This document shows, piece by piece, positions 55,376-64,000 of a DNA stretch of 64,000 nt. The notes beneath the pieces are model-generated. The model did no database searches, was not told where the DNA came from, and saw only the letters and a program-made list of their open reading frames with translations. Both the position numbers and the translations under genes were made by a program. Position 1 is the first letter of the stretch. Each line of letters starts with the position of its first letter. Origin of the DNA: Paracoccaceae bacterium (GTDB lineage Bacteria > Pseudomonadota > Alphaproteobacteria > Rhodobacterales > Rhodobacteraceae); contig JASJAR010000005.1 of NCBI GenBank assembly GCA_030066905.1, positions 97,718-161,717 of the forward strand. Direction: 5' to 3'.

Positions 55376-56248
55376 ATGGCGAAAGTTGCGTTTCTGGGAC
55401 TTGGGGTGATGGGCTATCCGATGGCCGGCCACCTTCAGAGGGCCGGGCACGACGTGACCGTTTACAACCGGACCACGGTCAAGGCGGAGAAATGGGCGGC
55501 CGAAAACGGCGGCGCGTTCGCGGCAACCCCGCGCGAGGCGGCCGAAGGGCAGGAATTCGTGATGGCCTGCGTCGGCAACGACGACGACCTCCGCTCGGTC
55601 TGCTATGGCGAGGACGGCGCCTTTGCGGGGCTCGCAGACGGCGCTATCTTCGTCGATCACACCACGGTTTCGGCCGCGGTCACCCGCGAGCTTTATGGCG
55701 CCGCCAAGGAAATCGGTGCGGGCTTTGTGGATGCGCCGGTTTCGGGCGGTCAGGCAGGGGCGGAAAACGGCCAGCTCGGCATCATGTGCGGCGGGGATGC
55801 AGCCACGTTCGAGGCCGCTCTGCCGGTGATGGAGGTCTATGCCAAGGCCTGCGTCCGGCTGGGCGAAAGCGGGGCGGGCCAACTGACCAAGATGGCCAAC
55901 CAGATCGCCATCGCCGGGCTCGTGCAAGGCCTGTCGGAAGCGCTCCATTTCGCCGAGAAGGCAGGGCTCGACGGTCGCGAGGTGGTCTCGGTCATCTCAA
56001 AGGGCGCGGCGGGCTCCTGGCAGATGGAAAACCGTTACCAGACGATGCTTGACGACCATTTCGAGCACGGTTTCGCGGTGGACTGGATGCGAAAGGACCT
56101 CGGCATCTGCCTTGCCACCGCGAACGAGAACGGAGCGAGCCTGCCGGTCACGGCGCTCGTGGACCAGTTCTACAAGGACGTCCAGAAGATGGGCGGTGGA
56201 CGGTGGGACACGTCGAGCCTTTTCAAACGGCTGCGTGCTCTGGGCTGA
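55376..56248 (+). CDS. NAD(P)-dependent 3-hydroxyisobutyrate dehydrogenase-like enzyme
   Basis: A 290-residue beta-hydroxyacid dehydrogenase. The N-terminal Rossmann motif is GLGVMGYPMAGHL (about 7-19), the substrate loop DAPVSGGQAGAENGQL is at about 118-133, and the catalytic Lys is in GQLTKMANQ near 173. This class includes 3-hydroxyisobutyrate, tartronate semialdehyde and glyoxylate reductases; the sequence does not decide which. The gene is a singleton in plus orientation. Confidence 0.9.
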   Translation: MAKVAFLGLGVMGYPMAGHLQRAGHDVTVYNRTTVKAEKWAAENGGAFAATPREAAEGQEFVMACVGNDDDLRSVCYGEDGAFAGLADGAIFVDHTTVSAAVTRELYGAAKEIGAGFVDAPVSGGQAGAENGQLGIMCGGDAATFEAALPVMEVYAKACVRLGESGAGQLTKMANQIAIAGLVQGLSEALHFAEKAGLDGREVVSVISKGAAGSWQMENRYQTMLDDHFEHGFAVDWMRKDLGICLATANENGASLPVTALVDQFYKDVQKMGGGRWDTSSLFKRLRALG

Positions 56249-56325
56249 GCCTTCAACCTCCCTTCATCTCGGCAGGAAATTCCGCGGGGAGCGCGAGGGG
56301 CCGACCCCTCGTTTTCGCCGACCGA

Positions 56326-56883
56326 TCAGGGGATGATCCGGGTGTATTTTGTGCCCTCGACCGAGGCGCCCGCGAGAAGCCCCGCCTGGCCGAAGACCAC
56401 ACCGATCACCGGTGACAGAACCGTGGTTGTCTCGGTGCTGAAATTCTCCCCCTGATCGTTGAGCGCATATTCCACATCCGCTCCGGCGGACCAGCCGGGC
56501 GAGGTGCGAAAGTCCTGAAGCGCTTCTTCGGTCATGAAAAAGAGCACATGGGCATATTGCTGGGCGCCGATCTGGAACCCGAAGCTGCCCTGGGTCTGGG
56601 AGTAGTAGTCCACCGTCGCCTCGCGGACGAGGAGCGCGCCGCGGCCGAAACTGCCACCGAAGCCGAAACTCGCCTCCGTGACGAGGGGCATCACAAGCAT
56701 ACCGACCGAGATGTCGCGAAGCTCCCGGGTCTCGGGAAGGTTCTGGTCCATGAAGGCGAGCGTCGACTGCACGCGCTGATCGATGACCTCGCCCCCGTTC
56801 GAGCCGACGCCATTGCCACAGGCGGCAAGCAGGGTGGAGGAAAGGCCAAGCGCCAGAGCGGCGCGACGGGAAATGGGGGTCAT
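56326..56883 (-). CDS. YSC84/SYLF-domain lipoprotein
   Basis: A 185-residue protein with a Tat-like signal peptide (MTPISRRAALALGLSSTLLAAC: the ISRR is twin-arginine-like) and a lipobox with Cys22. The mature part contains the SYLF/YSC84 domain: LTEASFGFGGSFGRGALLV-type segment, then YYSQTQGSFGFQIGAQQYAHVLFFMTEEAL-type and GAGADVEYALN-like stretches. SYLF domains bind phosphoinositides in eukaryotes; bacterial function is unknown. The longer open frame to 57072 is not family-like upstream of the ATG at 56881-56883. Confidence 0.83.
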   Translation of the reverse strand: MTPISRRAALALGLSSTLLAACGNGVGSNGGEVIDQRVQSTLAFMDQNLPETRELRDISVGMLVMPLVTEASFGFGGSFGRGALLVREATVDYYSQTQGSFGFQIGAQQYAHVLFFMTEEALQDFRTSPGWSAGADVEYALNDQGENFSTETTTVLSPVIGVVFGQAGLLAGASVEGTKYTRIIP

Positions 56884-57024
56884 GGGTCTGCCCTTTGTGT
56901 TTCGAGTGCCTCGGTTGCGGCTCTGATGTCCGCATTGCCCCCAAGTATAGTGGGTTTGCGCGGGAGTGTCATCACTTGTTGTGGTTGGGCGATGGGTTGG
57001 GTGCTCCGAGCCCATCGCCGTCGG

Positions 57025-57084
57025 AGGGGGCGCTGCCCCCGCCCTGCGGGCCCCCCGCGGCACTTCTGCCAAGATGAAGGCCCC
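57025..57084 (+). repeat. 3'-end intergenic element, copy D
   Basis: A hairpin GGGGGCGCTGCCCCC (57026-57040) is followed by GCCCTGCGGGCCCCCCGCGG and the core CACTTCTGCCAAGATGAAGG. The element ends 8 bp from the hemB stop and points toward it, as copy B does for its gene. Confidence 0.7.
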
Positions 57085-57092
57085 TTCGGTGG

Positions 57093-58082
57093 TCAGCCGC
57101 GAAGGAGGTGCGCGGCACGCGGTGCGAAATATGTGAGAACACCGTCGCAGCCCGCGCGCTTGAACGCCATCAGGCTCTCGAACATGACCTTCTCGCCGTC
57201 GATCCAGCCATTGGCGGTGGCCGCCTCGATCATCGCGTATTCGCCCGAAACCTGATAGGCGAAGGTCGGTACGCCGAACCGGTCCTTCACCCTGACGACG
57301 ATGTCGAGATAGGCAAGGCCGGGCTTGACCATCACCATGTCGGCCCCTTCGGCGATGTCGCGCTCGACGAGACGGAGGGCCTCGTCGGCATTGGCCGGAT
57401 CCATCTGATAGGTCTTCTTGTCGCCTTTCAGCGCGCCCGATGCGCCGACGGCATCGCGGAACGGCCCGTAAAAGGCCGAGGCGTACTTCGCGGTATAGGA
57501 CATGATCGTAACATCCTGAAACCCTTCGGCTTCCAGGGCCTGGCGGATCGCGCCGACGCGCCCGTCCATCATATCCGACGGGCCGAGGATATCCGCCCCC
57601 GCCGCCGCCTGTGCCAGCGCCATCTTCACCAGCGCAGCGACCGTCTCGTCGTTGACGATCACCCCGTCGCGGACGATCCCGTCATGGCCATTGGCGTTGT
57701 AGGGGTCGAGGGCGATGTCGGTCATCACTGCGATCTCGGGTACAGCGTCCTTGATCGCCCCGATTGCGCGGTTGGAGAGATTGCCGGGGTTCCAGGCCTC
57801 CTCGCAAAGCTCGGTCTTCAGGGCAGGGTCGGTATGGGGGAAGAGGCAGAGGGCCGGGATGCCGAGGTCGCGGGCCTGGCGTGCGGCCTCCACGACACCT
57901 TCGATGGTCCTCCGCTCCACCCCCGGCATCGACGCCACCGGTCCCGCATCCTCGGCGTCGGCTAAGAACACCGGCCAGATCAGGTCGTCGGCGCTGAGCG
58001 TGGTTTCCGAGACGAGGCGGCGGAGCGCATCGGTCCGGCGGAGGCGGCGAAAGCGGCCCGTAGGGTAGGGGGCGTGGGGCAT
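57093..58082 (-). CDS. hemB: Delta-aminolevulinic acid dehydratase (porphobilinogen synthase)
   Basis: The 329-residue enzyme condenses two 5-aminolevulinates to porphobilinogen for heme and bacteriochlorophyll. Schiff-base Lys regions are SYTAKYASAFYGPF and ADMVMVKPGLAYLD. At the site where zinc enzymes have a triple-Cys cluster this protein reads DPYNANGHDG, so it is a non-zinc type. The allosteric Mg/Arg region DKKTYQMDPANADEALR is present. It is convergent with nothing nearby and its 3' end borders a dispersed element. Confidence 0.97.
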   Translation of the reverse strand: MPHAPYPTGRFRRLRRTDALRRLVSETTLSADDLIWPVFLADAEDAGPVASMPGVERRTIEGVVEAARQARDLGIPALCLFPHTDPALKTELCEEAWNPGNLSNRAIGAIKDAVPEIAVMTDIALDPYNANGHDGIVRDGVIVNDETVAALVKMALAQAAAGADILGPSDMMDGRVGAIRQALEAEGFQDVTIMSYTAKYASAFYGPFRDAVGASGALKGDKKTYQMDPANADEALRLVERDIAEGADMVMVKPGLAYLDIVVRVKDRFGVPTFAYQVSGEYAMIEAATANGWIDGEKVMFESLMAFKRAGCDGVLTYFAPRAAHLLRG

Positions 58083-58196
58083 CGGTCACATCTTCAGATT
58101 TCCCTAGGCCTGACACGCTCTTGCCCGTTTCACAAGGCTGGTATCCTCGCGTTTCCTGTGAGAGATCAGCCGCCGAACGCGCGAAAGGACCCCCGC

Positions 58197-58724
58197 TTGG
58201 ATTGGTACGCCACAGTCTTCGAGCTGATCGACATGCGGTCGTTCTCGAACCTCTGGTACTGGATCGCGCTTGCCGTGGTCTGGTCGACCGCAAGCCACTG
58301 GGTGCTCGGCGTTCCCTTCGACATGGTACTGCGCGCCAAACGCCAGGGCGGGCAGGCCGAGGAGGACATGGTCGCCATCGTCTCGGTCAATGTCCGGCGC
58401 TTGCAGTACATCGGCCAGGTGGCGGGCATCTGGATCATGGCGATCGGGTCGGGGCTCCTGACCGCGCTCGCGATCCTCGGCTTCTGGTACTGGATCGAGT
58501 TCGCCCAGGCGATCTTCCTGCTCGCCTTCCCGATGTCCGTGGTGGGGCTCTTGAGCCTGCGGGCGGCGCGGAAGATTCTCGCCGAGGCAGACGACGCCGA
58601 GGCCATGCGCAGCCGTCTTACGCGCCACCGGCTCCACACCCAGCTCATCGGGGTCGTCTCAATCTTTGTCACCTCGCTCTGGGGGATGTGGCAGAACATG
58701 TCGCTCGGGCCGCTGGGCGCCTGA
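58197..58724 (+). CDS. Small polytopic membrane protein near mfd
   Basis: The 175-residue product has three to four hydrophobic helices (about 17-38, 69-91, 98-117 and a last near 157-170). It starts MDWYATVFELIDMRSFSNLW if the TTG at 58197 is used; AAAGGA eight to ten bases upstream supports this start. Similar proteins are sometimes labelled as a SufBCD complex component in Rhodobacterales, but I see no Fe-S or Suf motif. It is followed by mfd 58 bp later and may share its transcript. Confidence 0.72.
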   Translation: MDWYATVFELIDMRSFSNLWYWIALAVVWSTASHWVLGVPFDMVLRAKRQGGQAEEDMVAIVSVNVRRLQYIGQVAGIWIMAIGSGLLTALAILGFWYWIEFAQAIFLLAFPMSVVGLLSLRAARKILAEADDAEAMRSRLTRHRLHTQLIGVVSIFVTSLWGMWQNMSLGPLGA

Positions 58725-58782
58725 GGACGCACCGCGATCGGCGGTTGACAGGGCCGTGTCACTGGCTAGGTCAGGCCGGGCC

Positions 58783-61700
58783 ATGGCCGACCCCCAGTCC
58801 ATTACTCTGTCCGGCGCCCCCGAGGGCTTCGACGCGCGACTCATCGCCGAGGAGGCCGCGCGCGCCACTGGGCCGGTACTCCATGTCGCCCGCGACGACC
58901 GGCGGCTCGCGGCGACGGCAGAGGCGCTGAGGTTTTTCGCCCCCGACCTCCCCGTTCTGACCTTTCCCGGCTGGGATTGCCTGCCCTATGACCGGGTTTC
59001 CCCCAATCCCGACATCTCGGCTGCCCGCATGGCCACGTTGGCCACGTTGTCGGCGGGCGGGCCGGAACGCTTCGTCCTCCTGACCACGCTCAACGCCGCC
59101 ACCCAGCGGGTTCCGGCGCGGGGGCTCCTCGCCGAAGCGAGCTTCGCCGCCCGGGTCGGCGACCGGATCGACGAGGCCGGCTTGCGGGCTTTTCTCGTCC
59201 GAATGGGTTTTGTTCAGGCCCCGACCGTGACCGAGCCCGGCGATTACGCCATCCGGGGCGGGATCATCGACATCTATCCGCCCGGGGAGACGGGGCCGAT
59301 CCGGCTCGATCTCTTCGGCGACGTGCTCGACGGGGCGCGGCGGTTCGACCCGGTCTCGCAGCGGACCACCGAAAAGCTCTCGCGTGTCGAGCTTGCACCG
59401 GTCTCCGAGGTCATTCTCGACGATGCCGCTGTCACCCGTTTCCGGCAGAATTACCGGCTCGAGTTCGGCGCCGCCGGCACCGACGATCCGCTTTACGAGG
59501 CGGTCTCGGCGGGGCGCAAACATGCCGGCGCCGAGCATTGGCTGGCGTTCTTTCACGAACGACTGGAGACGCTCTTCGACTACCTTCCAGGAGCCCCAGT
59601 CTTTCTCGACGATCAGGCGACGGCGCAACGGCTCGCGCGGTGGGAGGCCATCACCGACCAGTACGATGCCCGCCGGGAAGCGATGAATGCGAAGGGTCGC
59701 ATCGATTCGGTCTACAAACCCGCACCGCCCGCGGGGCTCTATCTTAACGACGACAGTTGGGGTCAGGCGCTCGGCGGGAGGCGGGTCCTTCAGCTCGTGC
59801 AGCTTCCCCAGCCCACCGGCCCCGGCATCCTCGACGCGGGCGGACGCATCGGACGGGATTTCGCACCGGAGCGCCAGCACGAGAACGTCAGCCTCTTCGG
59901 CGCGCTGGCCGATCATCTGACCGCGAAGTCCGAGGCCGGACCGGTGATCGTCGCATCCTATTCGGAAGGCGCGCGCGAGCGCTTGTCACACCTGATCGCC
60001 GATGAGGGGTTGCCGGTCCCCTCCGCCGTCGGGAGCCTGCGCGACATCCCTGAGGGGGCGGCGGGCGTCTATCTTGCCATCTGGTCCCTCGAACACGGCT
60101 TCGAGGGGAAGGGGCTCACGGTCATCTCCGAACAGGATGTGCTCGGGGATAGGCTGATCCGCCAGCCGAAGAAGAAGCGCAGGGCGGAAAATTTTCTCAC
60201 CGAGGCCCAGTCGCTTTCCCCGGGCGATCTTGTGGTCCACGTCGACCACGGAGTGGGGCGTTACCGGGGCCTCGAAGTGGTCGAAGCCCTCGGCGCGCCT
60301 CATGAATGCATCCATCTCGAATATGCCGAGAAATCGCGGCTCTACCTGCCAGTGGAGAACATCGAGCTTCTGTCCCGCTACGGCCATGAGGAGGGGCTGC
60401 TCGACCGGCTTGGGGGCGGCGCCTGGCAGGCGAAGAAGGCCCGGCTCAAAGAGCGCATCCGGCAGATCGCGGACCGGCTGATCCGGGTTGCTGCCGAACG
60501 GCATTTGAGGAAAGGCCTGGTGCTCGAACCCTCCCAGCATATGTGGGACAGCTTCTCCGCTCGCTTTCCCTACGAGGAGACCGAAGACCAGCTCCGTGCC
60601 ATCGAGGAGGTGCTCGCCGATCTTTCCTCGGGTACTCCGATGGACCGGCTCGTCTGCGGCGATGTGGGCTTCGGCAAGACCGAGGTGGCGATGCGCGCGG
60701 CCTTCGTCGCGGCGATGTCGGGCGTTCAGGTGGCCGTCATCGCGCCAACGACGCTCCTTGCCCGCCAGCACGCCAAGAGCTTCGCCGAGCGGTTCCGGGG
60801 GTTTCCGGTCAACGTCCGGCAATTGTCGCGCTTCGTCGGGGCGAAGGAGGCCAATGCCACCCGCGACGGGCTCGCAGGCGGCGCAGTCGATATCGTGATC
60901 GGCACCCATGCGGTGCTCGCGAAATCCGTGCGGTTCATGAATCTCGGACTTCTGATCATCGATGAAGAGCAGCATTTCGGCGTTTCCCACAAGGAGCGGC
61001 TGAAGGAGATGCGCTCGGACATCCATGTCCTGACCCTCACCGCCACGCCGATCCCACGTACCCTGCAGCTTTCGCTCACCGGGGTCCGTGACCTCTCCAT
61101 CATCGGCACGCCCCCCGTCGACCGCCTCGCGATCCGTACCTATGTCAGCGAATTCGACACTGTCACGCTCCGCGAGGCGCTCTTGCGCGAGCATTACCGC
61201 GGCGGGCAGAGCTTCTTCGTCGTCCCCCGCATCGCCGACCTTCCCGAGATGGAAGACTGGCTGAAGGCGGAGGTGCCGGAGGTGACTTACGTCGTCGCCC
61301 ATGGCCAGATGGCCGCCGGGGAACTCGATGACCGTATGAACGCCTTTTACGATGGCAAGTTTGACGTGCTATTATCGACATCCATTGTCGAGAGCGGGCT
61401 AGACATCCCGACGGCGAACACCATGGTAGTCCACCGGGCCGACATGTTCGGGCTGGCGCAGCTTTACCAGATCAGAGGCCGCGTGGGCCGCTCGAAGACC
61501 CGGGCCTATGCCTATCTGACCACAAAGCCCCGTAAACCCCTGACCGACACCGCCGAAAAACGCCTCCGGGTGCTTGGCTCCCTCGACAGTCTCGGCGCGG
61601 GGTTCACGCTCGCCTCCCAGGACCTCGACATAAGGGGCGCCGGCAACCTCATCGGCGAAGAGCAGTCGGGCCATATCCGCGAGGTGGGCTACGAGCTTTA

Positions 61701-62238
61701 TCAATCGATGCTCGAAGAGGCGATCGCCAAGATCAAGGCGGGCGAGATGGAGGGGCTGGCAGCGGCCGACGAGCAGTGGGCCCCGACGATCAATCTCGGC
61801 GTGCCGGTTCTGATCCCCGAAACTTACGTGCCCGACCTCGATGTGCGGCTTGGGCTCTACCGGCGGCTCTCGGGGCTTCACACCAAGGTGGAACTCGAAG
61901 GCTTCGCCGCCGAGCTTATCGACCGGTTCGGCAAGCTGCCGCGCGAGGTGAACACGCTTCTTCTCGTGGTGCGGATCAAGGCCGAATGCAAGAAGGCCGG
62001 TATCGCCAAGTTCGATGCGGGGCCCAAGGGCGCGACGATCCAGTTCTGGGGGGACAAGTTCGCCAATCCCGCGGGTCTCGTGGAGTTCATCGAGGGCCAG
62101 CAGGGGCTGGCGAAGGTGAAGGACAACAAGATCGTCATCCGCCGCGACTGGAAGAAGGACAGCGACAAGATCAAAGGCGCTTTCGCGATCGCCCGCGATC
62201 TTGCAGGGAAGGCGCGCGACGCGAAGACGGCCGCCTGA
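58783..62238 (+). CDS. mfd: Transcription-repair coupling factor Mfd
   Basis: An 1151-residue helicase that removes stalled RNA polymerase and recruits UvrAB. N-terminal UvrB-homology modules (with PGWDCLPYDRVSPN) are followed by the RNA-polymerase interaction domain (GDLVVHVDHGVGRYRGLE, about 520), then the RecG-like motor with Walker A GDVGFGKTEVAMRA (about 666), DEEQHF motif (IIDEEQHFGVSHK), TATPIPRTLQ, and QIRGRVGRSKT motif VI; the C-terminal TRCF domain closes it. Start at 58783 was chosen as it gives the typical MADPQSITLSG. Confidence 0.97.
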   Translation: MADPQSITLSGAPEGFDARLIAEEAARATGPVLHVARDDRRLAATAEALRFFAPDLPVLTFPGWDCLPYDRVSPNPDISAARMATLATLSAGGPERFVLLTTLNAATQRVPARGLLAEASFAARVGDRIDEAGLRAFLVRMGFVQAPTVTEPGDYAIRGGIIDIYPPGETGPIRLDLFGDVLDGARRFDPVSQRTTEKLSRVELAPVSEVILDDAAVTRFRQNYRLEFGAAGTDDPLYEAVSAGRKHAGAEHWLAFFHERLETLFDYLPGAPVFLDDQATAQRLARWEAITDQYDARREAMNAKGRIDSVYKPAPPAGLYLNDDSWGQALGGRRVLQLVQLPQPTGPGILDAGGRIGRDFAPERQHENVSLFGALADHLTAKSEAGPVIVASYSEGARERLSHLIADEGLPVPSAVGSLRDIPEGAAGVYLAIWSLEHGFEGKGLTVISEQDVLGDRLIRQPKKKRRAENFLTEAQSLSPGDLVVHVDHGVGRYRGLEVVEALGAPHECIHLEYAEKSRLYLPVENIELLSRYGHEEGLLDRLGGGAWQAKKARLKERIRQIADRLIRVAAERHLRKGLVLEPSQHMWDSFSARFPYEETEDQLRAIEEVLADLSSGTPMDRLVCGDVGFGKTEVAMRAAFVAAMSGVQVAVIAPTTLLARQHAKSFAERFRGFPVNVRQLSRFVGAKEANATRDGLAGGAVDIVIGTHAVLAKSVRFMNLGLLIIDEEQHFGVSHKERLKEMRSDIHVLTLTATPIPRTLQLSLTGVRDLSIIGTPPVDRLAIRTYVSEFDTVTLREALLREHYRGGQSFFVVPRIADLPEMEDWLKAEVPEVTYVVAHGQMAAGELDDRMNAFYDGKFDVLLSTSIVESGLDIPTANTMVVHRADMFGLAQLYQIRGRVGRSKTRAYAYLTTKPRKPLTDTAEKRLRVLGSLDSLGAGFTLASQDLDIRGAGNLIGEEQSGHIREVGYELYQSMLEEAIAKIKAGEMEGLAAADEQWAPTINLGVPVLIPETYVPDLDVRLGLYRRLSGLHTKVELEGFAAELIDRFGKLPREVNTLLLVVRIKAECKKAGIAKFDAGPKGATIQFWGDKFANPAGLVEFIEGQQGLAKVKDNKIVIRRDWKKDSDKIKGAFAIARDLAGKARDAKTAA

Positions 62239-62241
62239 GGC

Positions 62242-63498
62242 TCAGCCGCCCCTGGCATGGACGGGCTGGGCGTCGGGGCCTTCTTCGCGCGACAACCCCA
62301 TCAGCCACCAGGCCGCCGCAGAACAGAGAAAGGCCCCAACCGCGAGCGGCACAACGGTGCCGTTGAAGGCCAGACCGATCGGGATCGCGATGAGCACCGA
62401 GCCCACCGTCGACAATGCGCCGACGACCGAGGCCGCCGTGCCGGCGATGTGACCCATCGGCTGGAGGGCCAGGGCGTTGAGGTTGCCGAAGGTCATCCCG
62501 GCGATGAAGAAAATCGAGGTTGACCAGACAAAGAAGGCCGGGAAGGCGAGGGCTGGCGGCAGGAGGCCAGCGAGCGTCGCGACGGCCAGGAGCCCCGAAA
62601 GCACAGTCTGGACAGCATAGGCGGCGGTCGCCAGCCGCCGCATCCCGAGCCGCATCACCAGGGTGGCGTTGAGCACCGTTCCGCCGATGGCGATGGCGCC
62701 GCCGAAGGCGAACCACCAGGGAAAACCCTGAACGATCCCGTAGACGTCGTAATAGACCTGCTGGATCGAGGCGATGAGGGCGAACATCTGCCCGAACCCC
62801 AGCGTCATGACGAGGATGTAGAGCCGCACCATCGGGTGGGCGACGATCTCCCGCAGAGCCGCGCCGAGGGCGGCCGGGTTAAGCGGGCGGCGCCGTTCTG
62901 GGGGCAGAGTTTCTTCCTGCCGGACCGTCAACCATGTCGCTCCGATCAACCCGAAGACAACGAAGGCCCAGAAGATGCCTCGCCAGCCGAATCCGGCGAT
63001 GATCGCGGTGCCGATGAGCGGTGCGACCGATGGGATCATCACGAAGACCATCATCACGAAGGAGACGATCTGCGCCATCTGCCGCCCAGCATAGAGGTCG
63101 CGAACCAGGGCGAGGGCGACGACCCGAGGGCCGGCCGCCCCGAGCCCCTGGATTACCCGGGCGGCCAGCAGCGCTTCGAGCGAGGCCGCCGAGGCGGCGA
63201 TGATAGCCCCCAGGACATACAGCGCGATCGCGCCGACGATGGTCGCCTTACGACCGAACGCGTCGGACACTGGCCCGACCACGAAGATCCCAAGCCCCAG
63301 CCCCAACAGAAAAGCCGCAATCACCAGTTGCGCCCGGTTCGGGACGTCAGGCGAGAACTCTGTGGCAATCTCGGGGAAAGCGGGCAGCATCGCGTCGATG
63401 GAAAACGCCACCGTTGCAAAGAGCACCGCGATCATCGCCACGAACTCGCCGCGCGACAGCCGGTGCCGTTTGCCGCCCTGGTCGGCCGAAGCGGTCAT
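62242..63498 (-). CDS. Bcr/CflA family MFS drug exporter
   Basis: A 418-residue twelve-helix MFS transporter. The start MTASADQGGKRHRLSRGEF is polar, then PEIATEFSPDVPNRAQLVIAAFLLGLGLG-like and the FGRKATIVGA (motif A) region with VSDAFGRKATIVG near 80-92 place it in the Bcr/CflA drug-resistance group. The substrate is unknown. Its start overlaps the DsbA-like gene's stop by 4 bp (63495-63498), so they form one operon. It is convergent with mfd 3 bp away. Confidence 0.88.
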   Translation of the reverse strand: MTASADQGGKRHRLSRGEFVAMIAVLFATVAFSIDAMLPAFPEIATEFSPDVPNRAQLVIAAFLLGLGLGIFVVGPVSDAFGRKATIVGAIALYVLGAIIAASAASLEALLAARVIQGLGAAGPRVVALALVRDLYAGRQMAQIVSFVMMVFVMIPSVAPLIGTAIIAGFGWRGIFWAFVVFGLIGATWLTVRQEETLPPERRRPLNPAALGAALREIVAHPMVRLYILVMTLGFGQMFALIASIQQVYYDVYGIVQGFPWWFAFGGAIAIGGTVLNATLVMRLGMRRLATAAYAVQTVLSGLLAVATLAGLLPPALAFPAFFVWSTSIFFIAGMTFGNLNALALQPMGHIAGTAASVVGALSTVGSVLIAIPIGLAFNGTVVPLAVGAFLCSAAAWWLMGLSREEGPDAQPVHARGG

Positions 63499-64000
63499 CC
63501 CGCGGCCCTGAGCTGCGCCTCGATCTCCCCAATGGCTTTCGTCCAGAGCTCGGTGGGCTGGGCGCCCTGCAGAACGTGTCGGTTGGCCAGAACGAAGGTG
63601 GGCACGCCAGTTACGCCGCGCTCCCGGCCATGGGCGTCGCGGGCGCGGATATGCTCGACGTCGGCATCGCTTTCGAAGAGCCTCGCTGTCATCTCCCGGT
63701 CGAGCCCGACCCCTGCGGCGATGTCGAGGAGCACATCGCGGTCGCCGATATCCTCCCCGTCCTCGAAATAGGCCCGGAAGAGCCTTGAAACGACGGCGGT
63801 CTGGCGGCCTTCGAGCCCGGCCCAGTGGATCAGCCGGTGGGCGTCGATCGTGTTAGGCGTCCGGGCAATTCCTTCGAGGTTGAGCGTGAGCCCCGCCGCC
63901 TCCGCGGCCTGGGCGATGCGGGCATAGACCCGCACGGCGTTCTCCTTGCCGCCGAACTTGGTCTCGAGATAGCTCCGGCGATCCATCCCCTCTGGGGGCA
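63495..64000 (-). CDS. DsbA-family thioredoxin-fold oxidoreductase (FrnE-like), 5' end outside window
   Basis: The visible 168 residues read from the right edge with PPEG directly before MDRRSYLETKFGG, so the gene continues beyond 64000 and the N-terminal thioredoxin half with its CxxC is missing. FrnE-like signatures are NLEGIARTPNTIDAHRLIHWA and the VTGVPTFVLANRHVLQGAQ segment near the C-terminus, which carries the cis-Pro loop. FrnE proteins are disulfide-type oxidoreductases of unclear substrate. A start at 63986 is possible but unlikely because family proteins need the upstream part. Confidence 0.85.
   Translation of the reverse strand, partial: PPEGMDRRSYLETKFGGKENAVRVYARIAQAAEAAGLTLNLEGIARTPNTIDAHRLIHWAGLEGRQTAVVSRLFRAYFEDGEDIGDRDVLLDIAAGVGLDREMTARLFESDADVEHIRARDAHGRERGVTGVPTFVLANRHVLQGAQPTELWTKAIGEIEAQLRAAG

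Overview
This is a GC-rich, densely coded chromosomal window from an alphaproteobacterium, almost certainly Rhodobacterales/Rhodobacteraceae. The evidence is gene order: rpmF-plsX-fabH-ihfA-merR; nifR3(dusB)-ntrB-ntrC-ntrY-ntrX followed by trkA-trkH-hfq-hflX; a fused ispDF; a DUF6477/DUF6456 divergent pair; a LamG-Hint protein; and a NtrC without the GAFTGA loop, as described for Rhodobacter capsulatus. I saw no rRNA, tRNA, IS element, prophage or CRISPR array. Most of the window is core chromosome, and both edges cut through genes.

Layout. 0-5 kb: lipid/ribosome operon (yceD, rpmF, plsX, fabH, ihfA, merR), bamE and msrB. 5-12.7 kb: ornithine-lipid olsB, an ABC-F ATPase, speE with a sugar-nucleotide epimerase-like SDR, a translationally coupled RimB-RimK-deacylase cassette and speD. 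13-17.3 kb: rplM-rpsI with a clear terminator, a large OafA-type acyltransferase with SGNH domain, and an MscS channel gene carrying a one-base frameshift. 17.4-25.9 kb: spermidine/putrescine-type ABC permeases and ATPase (no binding protein), TetR-PPK2, metA with an alpha/beta hydrolase, a P-loop protein and a FadL-like porin. 26-32 kb: EamA transporter, YdcF, guaA, LamG-Hint protein and an MttB-family methyltransferase. 32.2-34.5 kb: DUF6477, a GafA-like DUF6456 protein behind a CtrA-like site, tandem palindromes and DUF4342. 34.8-39.6 kb: lipA, a 56-residue membrane protein coupled to hpt, coq10-like, cinA, pgpA and ispDF. 39.7-52.1 kb: the nitrogen two-component cluster, Trk potassium uptake, hfq and hflX. 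52-64 kb: DEDD exonuclease, penicillin acylase, HIBADH-like dehydrogenase, SYLF lipoprotein, hemB, a membrane protein, mfd, a Bcr/CflA transporter and a DsbA-like protein cut by the right edge.

How genes work together. speD and speE together make spermidine from putrescine, and the PotABC-like genes would move polyamines; an inverted repeat covers part of the ribosome binding site of the first transporter gene. NtrB/NtrC and NtrY/NtrX sense nitrogen status; both regulators lack the sigma-54 contact loop. The gene at 32759 resembles GafA, the direct activator of gene transfer agent expression, and its upstream region holds a near-consensus CtrA site. This is the most biologically interesting lead.

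Non-coding structure. Five copies of a bipartite element (GC-rich hairpin plus a core ending in TGAAGG) lie next to stop codons at 7.7, 20.2, 21.8, 35.8 and 57.1 kb. A 50-bp palindrome-bearing unit is repeated with a 71-bp period directly after the GafA-like gene, and a cluster of strong hairpins lies upstream of lipA.
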